Assembly: GCA_034696485.1 (NCBI GenBank)
Contig: JAQIWT010000430.1
Span: 1-20,559, forward strand
From: Isohypsibius dastychi
Lineage: Eukaryota; Tardigrada; Eutardigrada; Parachela; Isohypsibiidae
Length of the DNA: 20,559 nt
Reading direction: 5' to 3'
The notes under the pieces were generated by a model. The model did no database searches. It had not been told where the DNA came from and saw only the letters and a program-made list of their open reading frames with translations. Positions 10,198 through 19,563 of this stretch are shown here, piece after piece. Position 1 is the first letter of the stretch, and every line of letters begins with the position of its first letter. The position numbers and the translations under genes were made by a program.

Positions 10198-10864
10198 ATG
10201 GAGAAGGACCTGAAGGCTTGGTTATCAGAATTGGCTCGCTGTCATTATATCCGAGAACTCGCCGGTGAGCTGGACCAAAGCTGTTATTTGTTTTGGGTGA
10301 GTTGACATGAGTATTAGCAATATAATAATTATTACAATATAATAATATCGTATACCTTCCTTTTCGAATCTTCGCCTTCTTCTCTGGTTACCGGATTAGT
10401 CTTGTTTTTGTTCAGTTCGTTCTTTTAGAAATACGGATTTCATCCAGAGAGCAAATATGGTTGTCGTTTAACTTGAACCTTTCAGATCGGCCGAAATGTC
10501 ACAGTCAGCTCATCAGTAGGTCATAGGGGAGCTCACGCAAGATAGAAAATTTGAAGCCATAGCCGAGGAACAAGTAAGGCTAGTGGATTTTATTCTTGAC
10601 TTGAATTCTTGGCTCTTCGGATGATTGTTACAAAAGTCACCGAGCCCTCAAATTGTTGGTGGCCAGTGGAACCTATCATCGCTTTCAAAGTTGCCGAAAA
10701 AAGGCGTGCCTTCTTTGTCCGAGCTGCAGCCGAACATCCTAATGCTGGAAACATCCCACCCCCGTGGTAATCGTGACTTCCGCGGCAGTGCCAAAGTGAA
10801 ATCAACATTACTGCCGCAAAATCAGAGAAGTCAACAATACTACAATACTACAATATTAATATGA
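10198..10864 (+). CDS. Putative small three-exon gene, unrecognised
   Basis: Three open segments join in phase 0: 10198-10296 (ATG; MEKDLKAWLSELARCHYIRE and on, donor TGG|GTGAGT), 10520-10573 (VIGELTQDRKFEAIAEEQ, acceptor CAGTAG, donor CAA|GTAAGG) and 10637-10864 (SPSPQIVGGQWNLSSLSKLP, acceptor ACAAAAG, stop TGA). The sum is about 126 residues: a helical N-terminal half and a Ser/Pro-rich basic C-terminal half. The donors are good and the acceptors weak. The third segment is open in other frames too, including a 72-codon antisense frame at 10590-10808, so the true coding frame there is unsure. An alternative second exon starting at 10487 would stop after 19 codons. Confidence 0.3.
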
Positions 10865-10993
10865 TATAATATAACAATATAAGAATACTACATATTATAA
10901 ATTACATTTTCATGCATTAGTTGGTTACATCATTTAGTTCTTAGTTCCCAACCGAGTCCAATGCAGCATAGAGTTTAAACAAGCTGGAATACC

Positions 10994-11916
10994 TTATACT
11001 GTACGGCTGTCAGATTTGGCATTAAAGGTCGCAGCAGACACTCTCACTGTTTGGAAATCGGTCCATTTCTTTGACACCCCAGCTGATATTACGAAACTCT
11101 GCCAGCAGTGCTCCTCCAGCCGATGAATCACCAGCTTGTTTGTTTCGGTTACGACGACAATAACTTTATCTTCTAGCAGACAAATGTTTTGTAATACCTG
11201 GTCCTTGTTTAAAAAAATCGGAGGAACGTCTGAAATGATTGGAATATGTAAAATTCTCAGAAGCGAGTAATACAGTTAACCGCACAGTCCTGTGAATTTT
11301 TGACATCATTCTCGCAGACTTGATGTTGATTTACGTGACGTCAAAAACCGTAGGGCTTTTGCGGTTATCTGTATGTTTGTATGTTTCAGGTTACATACCG
11401 CAGCGCGACCACAATAAATGCTGTATGTCGAATTGGTGGGCTTCGAAAATGTCAACATTTATTCTACCTGAAATAGAAATTCTAGCAAAACGATTCCTTT
11501 CGCAAATGGTCATCATGACAAGTTATTGCGACACGTATGGCACATCTTTCCAGTACCATCGAAAGGATCTCTGCGAAATACTGTAGCTTGATGCTTACCT
11601 AGTGCGTAAATGTATCTCCCTGCATTTCCACAGGCTCGAACATGAGTAAAAGGAAGCAGCAACGCTGGCGACCACTCCATCTCGTCACAATCCCAGATTG
11701 CAAAATGGTTATCTGCGAAGACGTACATCTTCTTCTGGCAGGCAATCAACGAAATCGGCTTCACACCCGCGAGACACGGCGGACAAGGAAGCCATTCCAT
11801 GTAATCATTTTTGAGGTGGAAACGCTGGAAACTTTGGTCTGGTGATGATACTCTGATGCTGTAGAGCCATCCCTGGTTATATGCTGCAAATGAGAGAGTC
11901 TCACCCATCAATTGTA
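10994..11916 (-). CDS. Kelch-repeat protein, last three exons
   Basis: Kelch repeats form beta-propellers used for protein binding, often in BTB-kelch adaptors of cullin-3 ligases. Exons on the minus strand: about 11916-11599, 11467-11399 and 11229-10994, all joined in phase 1. The first exon ends at CTAG|GTAAGC within the turn AGRYIYAL, and the next starts GGRINVDIFEAHQFD, so splicing rebuilds the typical LGG doublet. Other blades show WLYSIRV, MYVFADNHFAIWDCDEMEW and ICLLEDKVIVVV. The stop TAA is at 10996-10994. The first in-frame ATG is 11908-11906, and the frame is open back to 11933; a weak acceptor at 11917 again gives phase 1. No BTB or BACK domain is in the window. Upstream lies a repeat and a transposon, so the 5' part is either distant or lost. 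Confidence 0.6.
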
Positions 11917-11935
11917 CTCGTAGATTATAAGATCA

Positions 11936-12239
11936 AAGGGAAGTTGAGTCAAGTTCCGCGATCCAAGGGTTTAAAGCATAAGTTTCCCAACCCCCATGAG
12001 ATGCCAGCCTCGGCCCCAGGCTGAAAGCTTTAAAGCGCCTGTGTATCCAAATTACCGTAATTACCGAATTAGTTGCCCCCCCTGAAATAAGAGCTCCCCC
12101 GAAATAAGAGCCCAAATTTTCCTTCGTTTTTAAAGGGTCCCTCCCCCCTTTAAACGAACGTTTTACGCGTTCTTTCGTCACGTGACAAGTTGGAAAAATT
12201 GCTTCGAAAAAGTAATGATCCGGGCTACTAATTCAGTAA
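11936..12239. repeat. Probable dispersed repeat with duplicated GAAATAAGAGC motif
   Basis: GAAATAAGAGC occurs twice (near 12084 and 12102), each beside runs of C, following ATTACCGTAATTACCGAATT. This C-rich, low-complexity style is unlike nearby genes and resembles dispersed repeat ends. The open frame at 11933-12181 on the minus strand is probably spurious. Confidence 0.35.
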
Positions 12240-12260
12240 TTAACTCTTTGTGCCTTACCT

Positions 12261-12277
12261 GGGGTCGCTCAGACCCC
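12261..12277. repeat. Left subterminal palindrome of the piggyBac-like element
   Basis: GGGGTC and GACCCC are separated by GCTCA. It lies 17 bases inside the left end and is matched by the palindrome near the right end. It may be a transposase-binding site, which is inference. Confidence 0.65.
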
Positions 12278-12619
12278 ACGCTTTAAACAAAAATGCGCTG
12301 CTCATTTGTTAGCCAACGGATTAACTTGAAATCAAAAATCTCTGTAGAGTTTTTGACTCTCTGCAATGTGGCTTTTGAATTTTTTCGAAATATTAATTCG
12401 CTAAAAAGATATTAGCTGGGGCTTATTTTGATGCCCGAATGATGCCACACGTTCGATCGCCATTATGCGATGTTCTAATCATGAATTTTTTTCGCAACAA
12501 ATTGAAGAAGTATAGCCAGTACTTTTAGCTACAGTATGGTGTGTAAATCAACATTACAAAAAATTGTTTCATAATTTTGCTGCTCTGGAATCATTGAGCA
12601 GACTGAATGGCTTTGCCTA

Positions 12620-12793
12620 ATGAATCGCCACCAATTACCTGAATGGGCAGTGGTCAGCGTCCAAGATTATTTGTGCACACAGAAAGTGCACTTGACACGC
12701 TTGATATATGACAAAGAAGAGAAAGACAAAGAAATGTGGTCATGCCAAGGAAGAGCATGCGTGGTCAACGAGAAGATAAATTGCTTATCATAA
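12620..12793 (+). CDS. Small open frame inside the transposon
   Basis: A 57-residue frame begins MNRHQLPEWAVVSVQDYL, is charged in the middle (IYDKEEKDKEMW) and has four Cys. The frame is open back to a TAA near 12573. It does not resemble the piggyBac transposase parts I know. It may be chance, a transposase remnant or captured host sequence. Confidence 0.2.
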   Translation: MNRHQLPEWAVVSVQDYLCTQKVHLTRLIYDKEEKDKEMWSCQGRACVVNEKINCLS

Positions 12794-13209
12794 AATCGTT
12801 TTTTTCTAATTTCATTTTGTTTGTGAATTTGTTCTTGTAAACATTTCCAACTTTTAGTTTTAGTACATCGATTCTGCTGCAATTGCTTAAAACTTATCGA
12901 ATGAAATGCTATAATTATTCATTAATTGTTCGATCTAAGCTGTTTTCTAATTGGGGGAAACAATAGAAAAATAATACAACAGGCAATAGGAAAACATATA
13001 CTTCAAGGAGTTGCAGCGGAATCATGTTCAGCCTGAAGTGATATCACACTTAATTATAGCGGAAACGGACAGTAATCCAGTACCGTCCTGTGCGTAAAAT
13101 GGACCACGGGTATTGGCTATGAATAGCATCATGTTATTCGGTAAGGTCAGGCAGAACTGCCCAAGACCGAAACTTCTAATTAAACTGGCGCTGATTGGCC
13201 AAATGGCTT

Positions 13210-13226
13210 GGGGTCTGAAAGACCCC
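13210..13226. repeat. Right subterminal palindrome of the piggyBac-like element
   Basis: GGGGTC and GACCCC are separated by TGAAA. It lies 46 bases inside the right end, so the two ends are asymmetric, as is often true of piggyBac elements. Confidence 0.65.
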
Positions 13227-13276
13227 ACTACGTGCTCAGAGAGTCGCAGGTCACTCAGGGCAGCACAGAGAGTTAA

Positions 13277-13674
13277 TAAAGCCTAATTTTTAATTTAATT
13301 TCTGTTCATGAATTGTTTACATTTAAAACTTTCTCAGTGAATAAAAGGACGAATTATACTTGTTCGTGTATTCCATAGTTCCCACTCGATACATTTTTTA
13401 TATATTTTCCGACAGTACAGTGTATTCTTTTCGGGATATTATGAAAACTCACTCGACCTGGGGCTGGGACTTGATATTTGGAGATCCGTTTTTGGAGGCC
13501 TCCCATACTGACTTCCTCGACTCAGAACCGGATCTTCGGAGCTGGGTGGGTAGGAGAAGACACGATGGGGGATGTGACTAACACTGAGATTTCTTAGAGG
13601 GATCCCGGACCTCATTGTTACCCCAATCAGCTAAGTCGGCCCTCTCTGGGAATCCCCATTCCTGACTGAACCGG
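13277..13674. other. Gap upstream of the secreted-protein gene
   Basis: The sequence runs from the transposon end to the TATA box. A 73-codon frame at 13360-13581 has no recognised similarity. Promoter-proximal control sequence is likely in the last 100-200 bases, without identifiable sites. Confidence 0.3.
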
Positions 13675-13681
13675 TATATAA
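13675..13681 (+). promoter_or_regulatory. TATA box of the secreted-protein gene
   Basis: TATATAA lies 80 bases before the ATG at 13761. An initiator-like GCAGTC follows at about 13686; a start site about 30 bases downstream of the TATA box would be near 13705. Confidence 0.5.
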
Positions 13682-13760
13682 TCCAGCAGTCTCGAACAAA
13701 TTCTCGTATTCCTGCCTTCTGTTGCCTCAGAAAGCAAACTTCCCTCTCAGATCAGCAAAA

Positions 13761-14343
13761 ATGTTTCGACAACTGATTCTTGTTGCCATCTGCTTTATCG
13801 CCCTAACTGGTGTGTCATTCGCTTCCACCCACCATCGAGGAAACGAAGGTAAATTCCTGATCAAGTATGAACGAAATAAAGAATAATATTTTGAACTATT
13901 TCGGAAAAGCCAAGCCACGAAAATGCCATTGAACACAGCGGCGATGATTACAGTTAATCGGGTTTGGCTGGAATCGCGTGCAAAATGGGGTGCAAATTGG
14001 CCAAAACGGGAATCAGGCGGACCATCTGCCTACGCGCTTGTGGGACTTTGTCATTTTCTTTTTTTTGTTTCGTTTTTGACTGCTAGAATTTTTCCGTTTT
14101 CTTGAACCGATTTTCGAGGAGAAAATGGCTTGATGGATGGAAGCAACGTGATTCAAACGTTGATTTGAAGATGACCACACGAATCACTTTGCACACGACG
14201 ATGATGTCGCGAAATCGATTATCGACGGTTATGCCGCGTGGATGCTGGAGGATCTACAGCAATATTCTGAACCTTTTAGATGTTGCGGTCACCCTGGTAG
14301 TATTTTTTTTCGAAAACTTGAACAGCAGAAATACAGGAAATGA
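13761..14343 (+). CDS. Short secreted protein with signal peptide, two exons
   Basis: Exon 1 (13761-13848) starts in good context (AAAAATGTTT) and encodes a typical signal peptide: MFRQ, a hydrophobic core LILVAICFIALTGVSF, then AST with likely cleavage after SFA. Its donor is GAAG|GTAAAT, phase 1. The best exon 2 is 14171-14343, phase 1, giving an acidic, His-rich start (DDHTNHFAHDDDVA), a helix-like middle (IIDGYAAWMLEDLQQ), a CC pair and a basic end, stopping at TGA. The mature product would be about 60 residues. The acceptor TTTGAAG has little pyrimidine tract, so exon 2 is less certain; a close alternative acceptor at 13908 would give only seven more residues. No dibasic processing sites are seen. 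It could be a peptide hormone, a defence peptide or another secreted factor; I cannot decide. Confidence 0.5.
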
Positions 14344-14439
14344 AGTTGGATCGGTTAGAAAACCTCAGCATCATCCTATGGAAATGAGCATCACTGTCAC
14401 TGAGTCTCTTAAGATGTCTGGCGAATGTCTTTTCTGAAT

Positions 14440-17400
14440 AGATTTAGATTAGATTTATTTCACTGTATCACACAAAGTCCATCAGGGACATTCCTCAAGT
14501 GTGGTAGTTACAATGGTTCAGAAATCCGCGATTTGAAAACTTCTGAACTAGAACATCCCCATAATGAAAGAGGGAGCTCTCTATGCAGAGTACGTAGTCT
14601 ATTCGAGAACATAGTTTCAGAAAGAGCTGATTTTCCAACCAGGTCGATCCGCTTCGGCTGTCTCAATGAGTATCCTCCTTCACGTGCTGTGATAACGATA
14701 TTTTTCAAGTATTCTGGCACGGATTTTTCATTTCTGAGTATCCTATAGAGCCAGGTTGCCTCTTGCTCACGCCACCGTTTTTCGATTCCGCAAATTCCAA
14801 ATTTTGAATAGAGCTCTTCCATTCCTTTCGCCATTCTTCCACAGCTAGCCATAGCTCTGAGCGCATTTCTCTGAACAACAGCCAGTTCTCGTCGACGGGT
14901 CATCGCTGTTGCTGACCAGACTGGAGCTCGAAAACTAAGGTGGCTTCCGACGAACGCATGGTAGAGACTGATCAGATCCGATTTTCCGATACCAGCTTTT
15001 ACTCGATTGATAAATGCAATTCCGCCGTTGACTTTTCGCTTCACACTTGCAATCTGTTCGTCCCATTTTAGGCAGCCATCAATCTGAACTCCAAGATATT
15101 TAATGGACTGAACAATTTCCATTCGCTCACCGTTCAGGATAATGTCGGCGTTCTGACACTTTTTTCTTACTTGAGATATGGTCACGAACATCCCATAACA
15201 CTTTTTCTGATTAAGCTCCAAGAAATTCTCCTTGAACCAAGCGCTGATCCCCGCTAGCAGAGAACTCAATTTGGCAGCTGCTTCTGTCGCAGTCTTTCCA
15301 ATGCAATAAACCGCGGTGTCATCTGCGAAGCACTCCGTTGTTCCGAGTTCTTTTTTTTCGTACATTTTCAGTAGGGGATTGATGAAGATGGTGAACAGGA
15401 TCGGGCCGAGGACTGTTCCCTGGGGAACTCCACTTCTCATATCAAGTGACTGCGACTGTTTTCCGTTTACACACACTGCCTAACTCCGGTTTCTGAGATA
15501 GGAATGGAACCAACGAAGTCCTTTACTGTTAATTCCAATTGATTGGAGAGTTTTTAGCAGTTTGTCGTGATGGACACTGTCAAATGCTTTCTTGAGATCG
15601 AGGAAAGCGGCTGCGACGACGTTCTTATGATCTATGCTCTTTTTCCACGAATCGGTGACTTTCAAAAGTAGACTTTCGCATGAGTGACCGTCTCTAAATC
15701 CTGATTGATGGTCGGATAATATCTGGTTGTCTTTCAGATAATTGACTAGTTGTTTCTGCGCGGCTTTTTCGAAGACTTTCGACAGGTTTGAAATCAACGA
15801 GATGGGTCAAAAATCATCCGGGTTCTTTGGCTTGGCTGTTTTGGGAATCGGGATGACATTTGCAGTTTTGAACACATCAGGATATATTCCTTTCTCGATG
15901 CAGTTGTTGAACAGATGAAAAAGTGGCTCTTCGACGGCGGAGATAATTCTACGCAATAGCTGATGAGGGATTCCGTTTTGACCACTTGGTTTCTTCATGC
16001 TGACTATATTCCTGAGATGGCGACCCACTTCTGACATTGGAATTGCCTGTAAACAAAATGCAGGTCCATCGCTCGATAATGAAACATTGTCACTTGGGTC
16101 ACCTGGTGCCATGTGGGGCCTTTCGTGTTGACCCATAGAGACGAAGTGTTTGTTCATCTCATCCGGATCAACATCGGAAGGTGCGCTTATAACTCTCTTC
16201 CGGTTGAGAATTTTGTTGAAAATGTCCCACAACTTCCGGCTGTCATTGCGTATTGAGTTGAAAAGATCACGTTTGGCTTGTACGATGGAATTTCTCGCAG
16301 CTTTCCTCAGGTCTTTATAAAGGATCTTCATTGCTGGTTGGGTTTCCGGTGTGGCTTTCTTCATTGCTTTGTAAGCTGCATCACGACGACAAAATGCGGC
16401 TCTGACACGTGCGTTCATCCAGGCATCTTTCTCCTTCCTGATTCGCCTCGTTCGCACAGGAAAATGACGGTCAATTATATCCATTAATCCACGAATAAAT
16501 TTCGAGCAGTCGCTTGATGGATCAGGCGAGTTCTTATAAGCAACATATCTTCGGGTGTGATGAAGTGGGTCTTCGCTGAAGGCTTGATGGTTTGCTCGGT
16601 TCCACATTCGATATCGGATAACTTTGTGGGTGGCAGATGGGCAGGCGTAATTAGAGATGGTGCGGCAAATTTGATGGTCGGAGTGCTCGAAATCTTCTGC
16701 TGGAATAATAGAATAATTTTCAGCAGGCTTGCAAAGCAAAACAGCGATCTTTGTCGAGCTTGTTTGGATTTTTCCATCTTTCTGAATTGTTGCAACTTGA
16801 GTGGCATTTGGAATTCGATCTTCCATTCCATTTAGATCGGCGAATAATTTCAACAAATTGACGTAGGGAGATTGGCTGCTGTTCGAAACATCGATATTCA
16901 AATCTCCCATTAAAACGACGTCGTGGTCTGGATATTTCAAGATGACTCCAGATAGAAATTCAAAAAGATTCCTGGTCTGTTCCGCTGTACAACTTGGTGA
17001 TCTATACGCCTGATTCCCAAAATATACTTAGGACCAACGCGAATCGGTACGGCAACAACTTCGAATTCGTGGGGTACTTTACAGGGTTCTTCGATAAACA
17101 GATGTTCAGGAATATACATGATGACACCACCTCCTTTTTTCCCAGCTCGATCTTTGCGAAATAATCTGAAACCATCAATTTCCAATAACTGGCTGGGGTA
17201 TTCAGGCTGCAGATGAGTTTCAGATGAGCCAAGGAGGATTTTCGAATCAAGGTTCATGATAGATCTGATGGTATCGAGTTTTCCGTCAGACGCGATGCTT
17301 CTGATATTGACGTGCTGACAGGTGATAAAGGACGACTTTCGATCATCACATCTTTTTTTCGGGCCGGTTCTGATAAGATTTGGTGGAATTTGGACAAAAG

Positions 17401-17560
17401 GAGAAGAGGAAGAAACCACAACATTACGCTCGATTTCAAGAAGCAAAGTTCTCGAGTAGCTGATCCTACTCGCCACATGCGACATGGTTAATCAAATCAG
17501 AAAAAAACAGGGATTCTTTTGATACCCAACAAGCACGAGGAAGCCTACTACAAGTTGGGA
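14440..17560 (-). mobile_element. Non-LTR retrotransposon, Jockey/CR1-like superfamily, degenerate
   Basis: Read on the minus strand, the element runs from an unclear 5' end near 17560 to a 3' end near 14440. The 3' end carries AATAAA (rc of 14454-14459) and a short tail of ATCTAAT/CTAAATC-like units. No ORF1 and no RNase H domain are visible. No target-site duplication could be fixed. Endonuclease plus reverse transcriptase order and short C-terminal end fit the Jockey/CR1 group; the exact clade is not determined. It lies downstream of the secreted-protein gene on the opposite strand. Confidence 0.85.
14508..17485 (-). pseudogene. Retrotransposon ORF2: AP endonuclease and reverse transcriptase, broken
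   Basis: ORF2 nicks target DNA and copies the element RNA into it. The endonuclease part shows HVNIRSI, SSETHL, GGGVIMYIPE, MGDLNID and SDHQ. The reverse transcriptase part shows AFLDLKKAFDSV (motif A, near 15599), SGVPQGTVLGPILF (motif B) and ECFADDTAVY (motif C, near 15320), then KYLGVQIDG. The reading frame is broken three times: a one-base deletion-type frameshift near 17010, within the endonuclease; a TGA at 15809-15807 just before PISL; and a TAG at 15482-15480 just before AVCVNG. Both stops fit C-to-T changes from CGA and CAG. All RT catalytic Asp residues remain. The first ATG is 17485, with an in-frame stop just upstream. Confidence 0.85.
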
Positions 17561-17985
17561 TCAAATGAATTTACAGAGAGCTAAAATCTGCTTGCGCAGC
17601 AATACGTAAATATGAATACGTATGAATACGTTAATATGAGTTGTATGTATGGACTTTCTTGACTGGGTTCTAGAGTTGGTTTGTTGACATCTTTTCTCGC
17701 CTACAATCTAAGATTTACTACGGGATACCCCACCTCGACAGGCGCTGCCTCGTAAGTCTCGACGAATGCTGCGTTTAGTCAGCACTTCATTGAATGGATT
17801 GCTGCCAACAGGAGAAATACTCGAAATCAAGATAACAAAAGGACTGATTGAATGCGGAGGACTTACCGCCGGGTAACTGTGACAATCTAATACTCTGCTG
17901 TTTTTCCGCGGCGTCCGTTATTGGAAAACAGCGAGTTTTTACCTGCTTCTTGTATACTCCGGGTTGAACCCCTAGTTCTGAATAA
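17561..17985. other. Non-coding region upstream of the retrotransposon
   Basis: A short degenerate repeat of AATACGTA/AATATG units lies at 17601-17636. The rest has no recognised feature. A minus-strand 123-codon frame (17787-18158) crosses it, with many Cys and hydrophobic residues and no recognised family; I do not treat it as a gene. Confidence 0.35.
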
Positions 17986-17991
17986 AAACAG

Positions 17992-18147
17992 CAAGAGGTG
18001 ACCAATGTCAAGAAACAAACCATAGAATATGACGGGGATAGAAGTGTTTTTGCGAAAACGTTCGTGTCGCAAGAACTGTTGAAAGCGCGGCTCGCCAGAC
18101 AGGTCCCCCGAGTCGAGAGGAGATTCGCGGTGGGATTGAGACGATAA
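17992..18147 (+). CDS. Possible terminal exon, unrecognised
   Basis: An acceptor-like ATAAAAACAG is followed by an open frame (QEVTNVKKQTIEYDGDRSVF) ending in a strongly basic tail (RVERRFAVGLRR) and TAA at 18145-18147. Composition is protein-like, but no upstream exon was found. The opposite strand is open across the same bases, so the support is weak. Confidence 0.2.
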   Translation, partial: QEVTNVKKQTIEYDGDRSVFAKTFVSQELLKARLARQVPRVERRFAVGLRR

Positions 18148-18259
18148 AGTTTAGCCATAGTCTTCTACAATTCCGGCGTTCTCGTCGAATGTTTATGTGC
18201 GAGCTGACAATTTTTCTCATCTGCGAACAATAAAAAAATATAAGAGTGAGAAGCACAGA

Positions 18260-19060
18260 GGCTCAAATTGTTTTTTTAATAACTGCGACCCCCTTCCCCA
18301 CTCAAAATCAACTTCTCTTTCAAATGCCCTCAAAGAACACAAGATTCTGACACGTTACTCTTTTGACAACTGATATGCGTTAAACTTTCAACCGGTGAAT
18401 AACGGTATTATATATATTATCATCCCACATAGTTTTTTCGTTCATCGTCCAACTCCTCCCCCAGCTCCTTTTACTCCCGCTCCAAGACTGTAATGAAAAA
18501 TATAGGTCTTCGGTGAGAAAAAAAAAGTTTCCGATCTGGTAGAGCTCTTTTCACCCGGATTTTATTCGTTCTTAAAAGAAATGGTTCTTCAAAGTTGAGT
18601 TATCGAAAGTTCACGAATGTTTTCTGACACAGGAGTTCTTCAAAACAAAAGGACCGTGCTGCTGAACCAAATACCAAAATTTTCTCCAGGATCTTCCACG
18701 TCTTTGAAGAATACTTTGACGAGCTCATGAAGTTCAACGAATGCCGTCCTTGATTCCTTTCGGTTTCAAGCACTCAAATATACAAAAAATCTCGTGCCTG
18801 AAAAGATGCAAATTGTTGATCTGAAAATTTAAGGACCAGAGAAGATTGGAGAAAGTCATCAAGTGAAGTAGTTTTATATAGAAGCAGTTAAGATAATGGA
18901 TGTGAGCACATTCGTCTTTTAACGCTAGAAAAACATCTGCTCTTAAGACAGTCATAATGTGAAATGGCGCTGGCCATTTATCCCAGCTTACGTTTTTTCC
19001 CCAAGCTAGGGGCGAAGACAGTAAAAAGAGTGTGTGCGTACTATTCATTCTTTGCTGTTC
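18260..19060. other. Region with no assigned gene
   Basis: AT-rich sequence with short overlapping open frames, including a 37-residue plus-strand frame at 18617-18730 and a 104-residue minus-strand frame at 18734-19048. None shows a recognised motif. A TATATATTAT stretch lies near 18410. Confidence 0.3.
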
Positions 19061-19075
19061 ATCTGAAACTACAAA

Positions 19076-19183
19076 ATGGCAGCGACCGTTGCAGATTCAA
19101 TACGACCACACAAGATCAAAGTTGAACAGTTGCGCCGAATTCGATTCGATGAGAATGAGACGCTGCTGCTCTTTGTTTTATAG
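19076..19183 (+). CDS. Short open frame, 35 residues, unrecognised
   Basis: ATG in good context (CAAAATGG) opens a charged frame (MAATVADSIRPHKIKVEQLR) ending LLLFVL and TAG. It may be a first exon or a small protein, or chance. No splice donor is evident within it. Confidence 0.2.
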   Translation: MAATVADSIRPHKIKVEQLRRIRFDENETLLLFVL

Positions 19184-19440
19184 TGCTCTCTGCAGCAATG
19201 AACGCTGGGCACCTCGAACTCCGAACTGCTTGCCCAGTGCTCGCGAAATATGTAGTGCCTGGAATTGGTAAGATCTTTACTGATCTTGCGGGACGCTGAT
19301 GTTTTCAGATTCTTTCATTGAACAGTTACTGATATCTAGCAAAATTCGATGTTCAATATTTTGGTATTTTTTTGGTATTTAATACCGTAATAAGTGAGTC
19401 GGTGATTGAACACTGGAAAATGGTGAAGCCAGATACTGAT

Positions 19441-19454
19441 CCCCCCCCCCCCCC
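19441..19454. repeat. Homopolymer run of 14 C
   Basis: An uninterrupted C14 tract. Its length is likely variable and prone to sequencing error. Confidence 0.9.
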
Positions 19455-19500
19455 TCTAGAGATTCTATGGAGAAAGCCTGCCAAAATTCGTTATAAATTC

Positions 19501-19557
19501 GTCACGTGCGATACGCTACATCACGTACGATACGCTACGTATGCTATATTACGTGAC
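19501..19557. repeat. 19-base tandem repeat inside an inverted repeat
   Basis: Two copies of a 19-base unit (19502-19520, 19521-19539), differing at 2 positions, both containing GATACGCTAC. The block is flanked by GTCACGT (19501-19507) and ACGTGAC (19551-19557). A partial further unit, GTACGATACG, occurs near 19569. Confidence 0.6.
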
Positions 19558-19563
19558 CCCATT

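Larger units (their letters stand above)
12244..13272. mobile_element. piggyBac-like non-autonomous DNA transposon flanked by TTAA
   Basis: The element is bounded by TTAA at 12240-12243 and 13273-13276, the target and duplication of the piggyBac superfamily. Terminal inverted repeats are short: CTCTTTGTGC on the left and CTCTCTGTGC read inward from the right (9 of 10 bases). Each end also has a palindrome GGGGTC-N5-GACCCC (12261-12277 and 13210-13226). The interior is about 1 kb, AT-rich, with no recognisable transposase, so it would depend on an enzyme supplied from elsewhere. A 57-codon frame lies inside at 12620-12793. Boundaries are clear; superfamily assignment rests on TTAA and end structure only. 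Confidence 0.65.

Noticed and set aside
10310-10350. AT-rich ATAATA stretch as a possible origin or array
   Set aside because: It is simple low-complexity DNA without regular spacing; no direct-repeat array such as CRISPR is present.
11933-12181. An 82-codon minus-strand frame as a possible upstream kelch exon
   Set aside because: It covers the C-rich repeat with duplicated motif, and its protein has no kelch pattern and no consistent splice phase.
16557-16835. A 92-codon plus-strand frame
   Set aside because: It is antisense to the retrotransposon ORF2 and explained by it.
17950-17975. GGGTTGAACCCC as a possible tRNA or SINE B-box
   Set aside because: No matching A-box, cloverleaf or acceptor stem could be found around it.
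17787-18158. A 123-codon minus-strand frame
   Set aside because: Rich in Cys, Ser and hydrophobic residues with no domain pattern, and overlapped by a plus-strand frame. Not enough to call a gene.
18734-19048. A 104-codon minus-strand frame
   Set aside because: Composition looks random and no motif, promoter or splice context was recognised.
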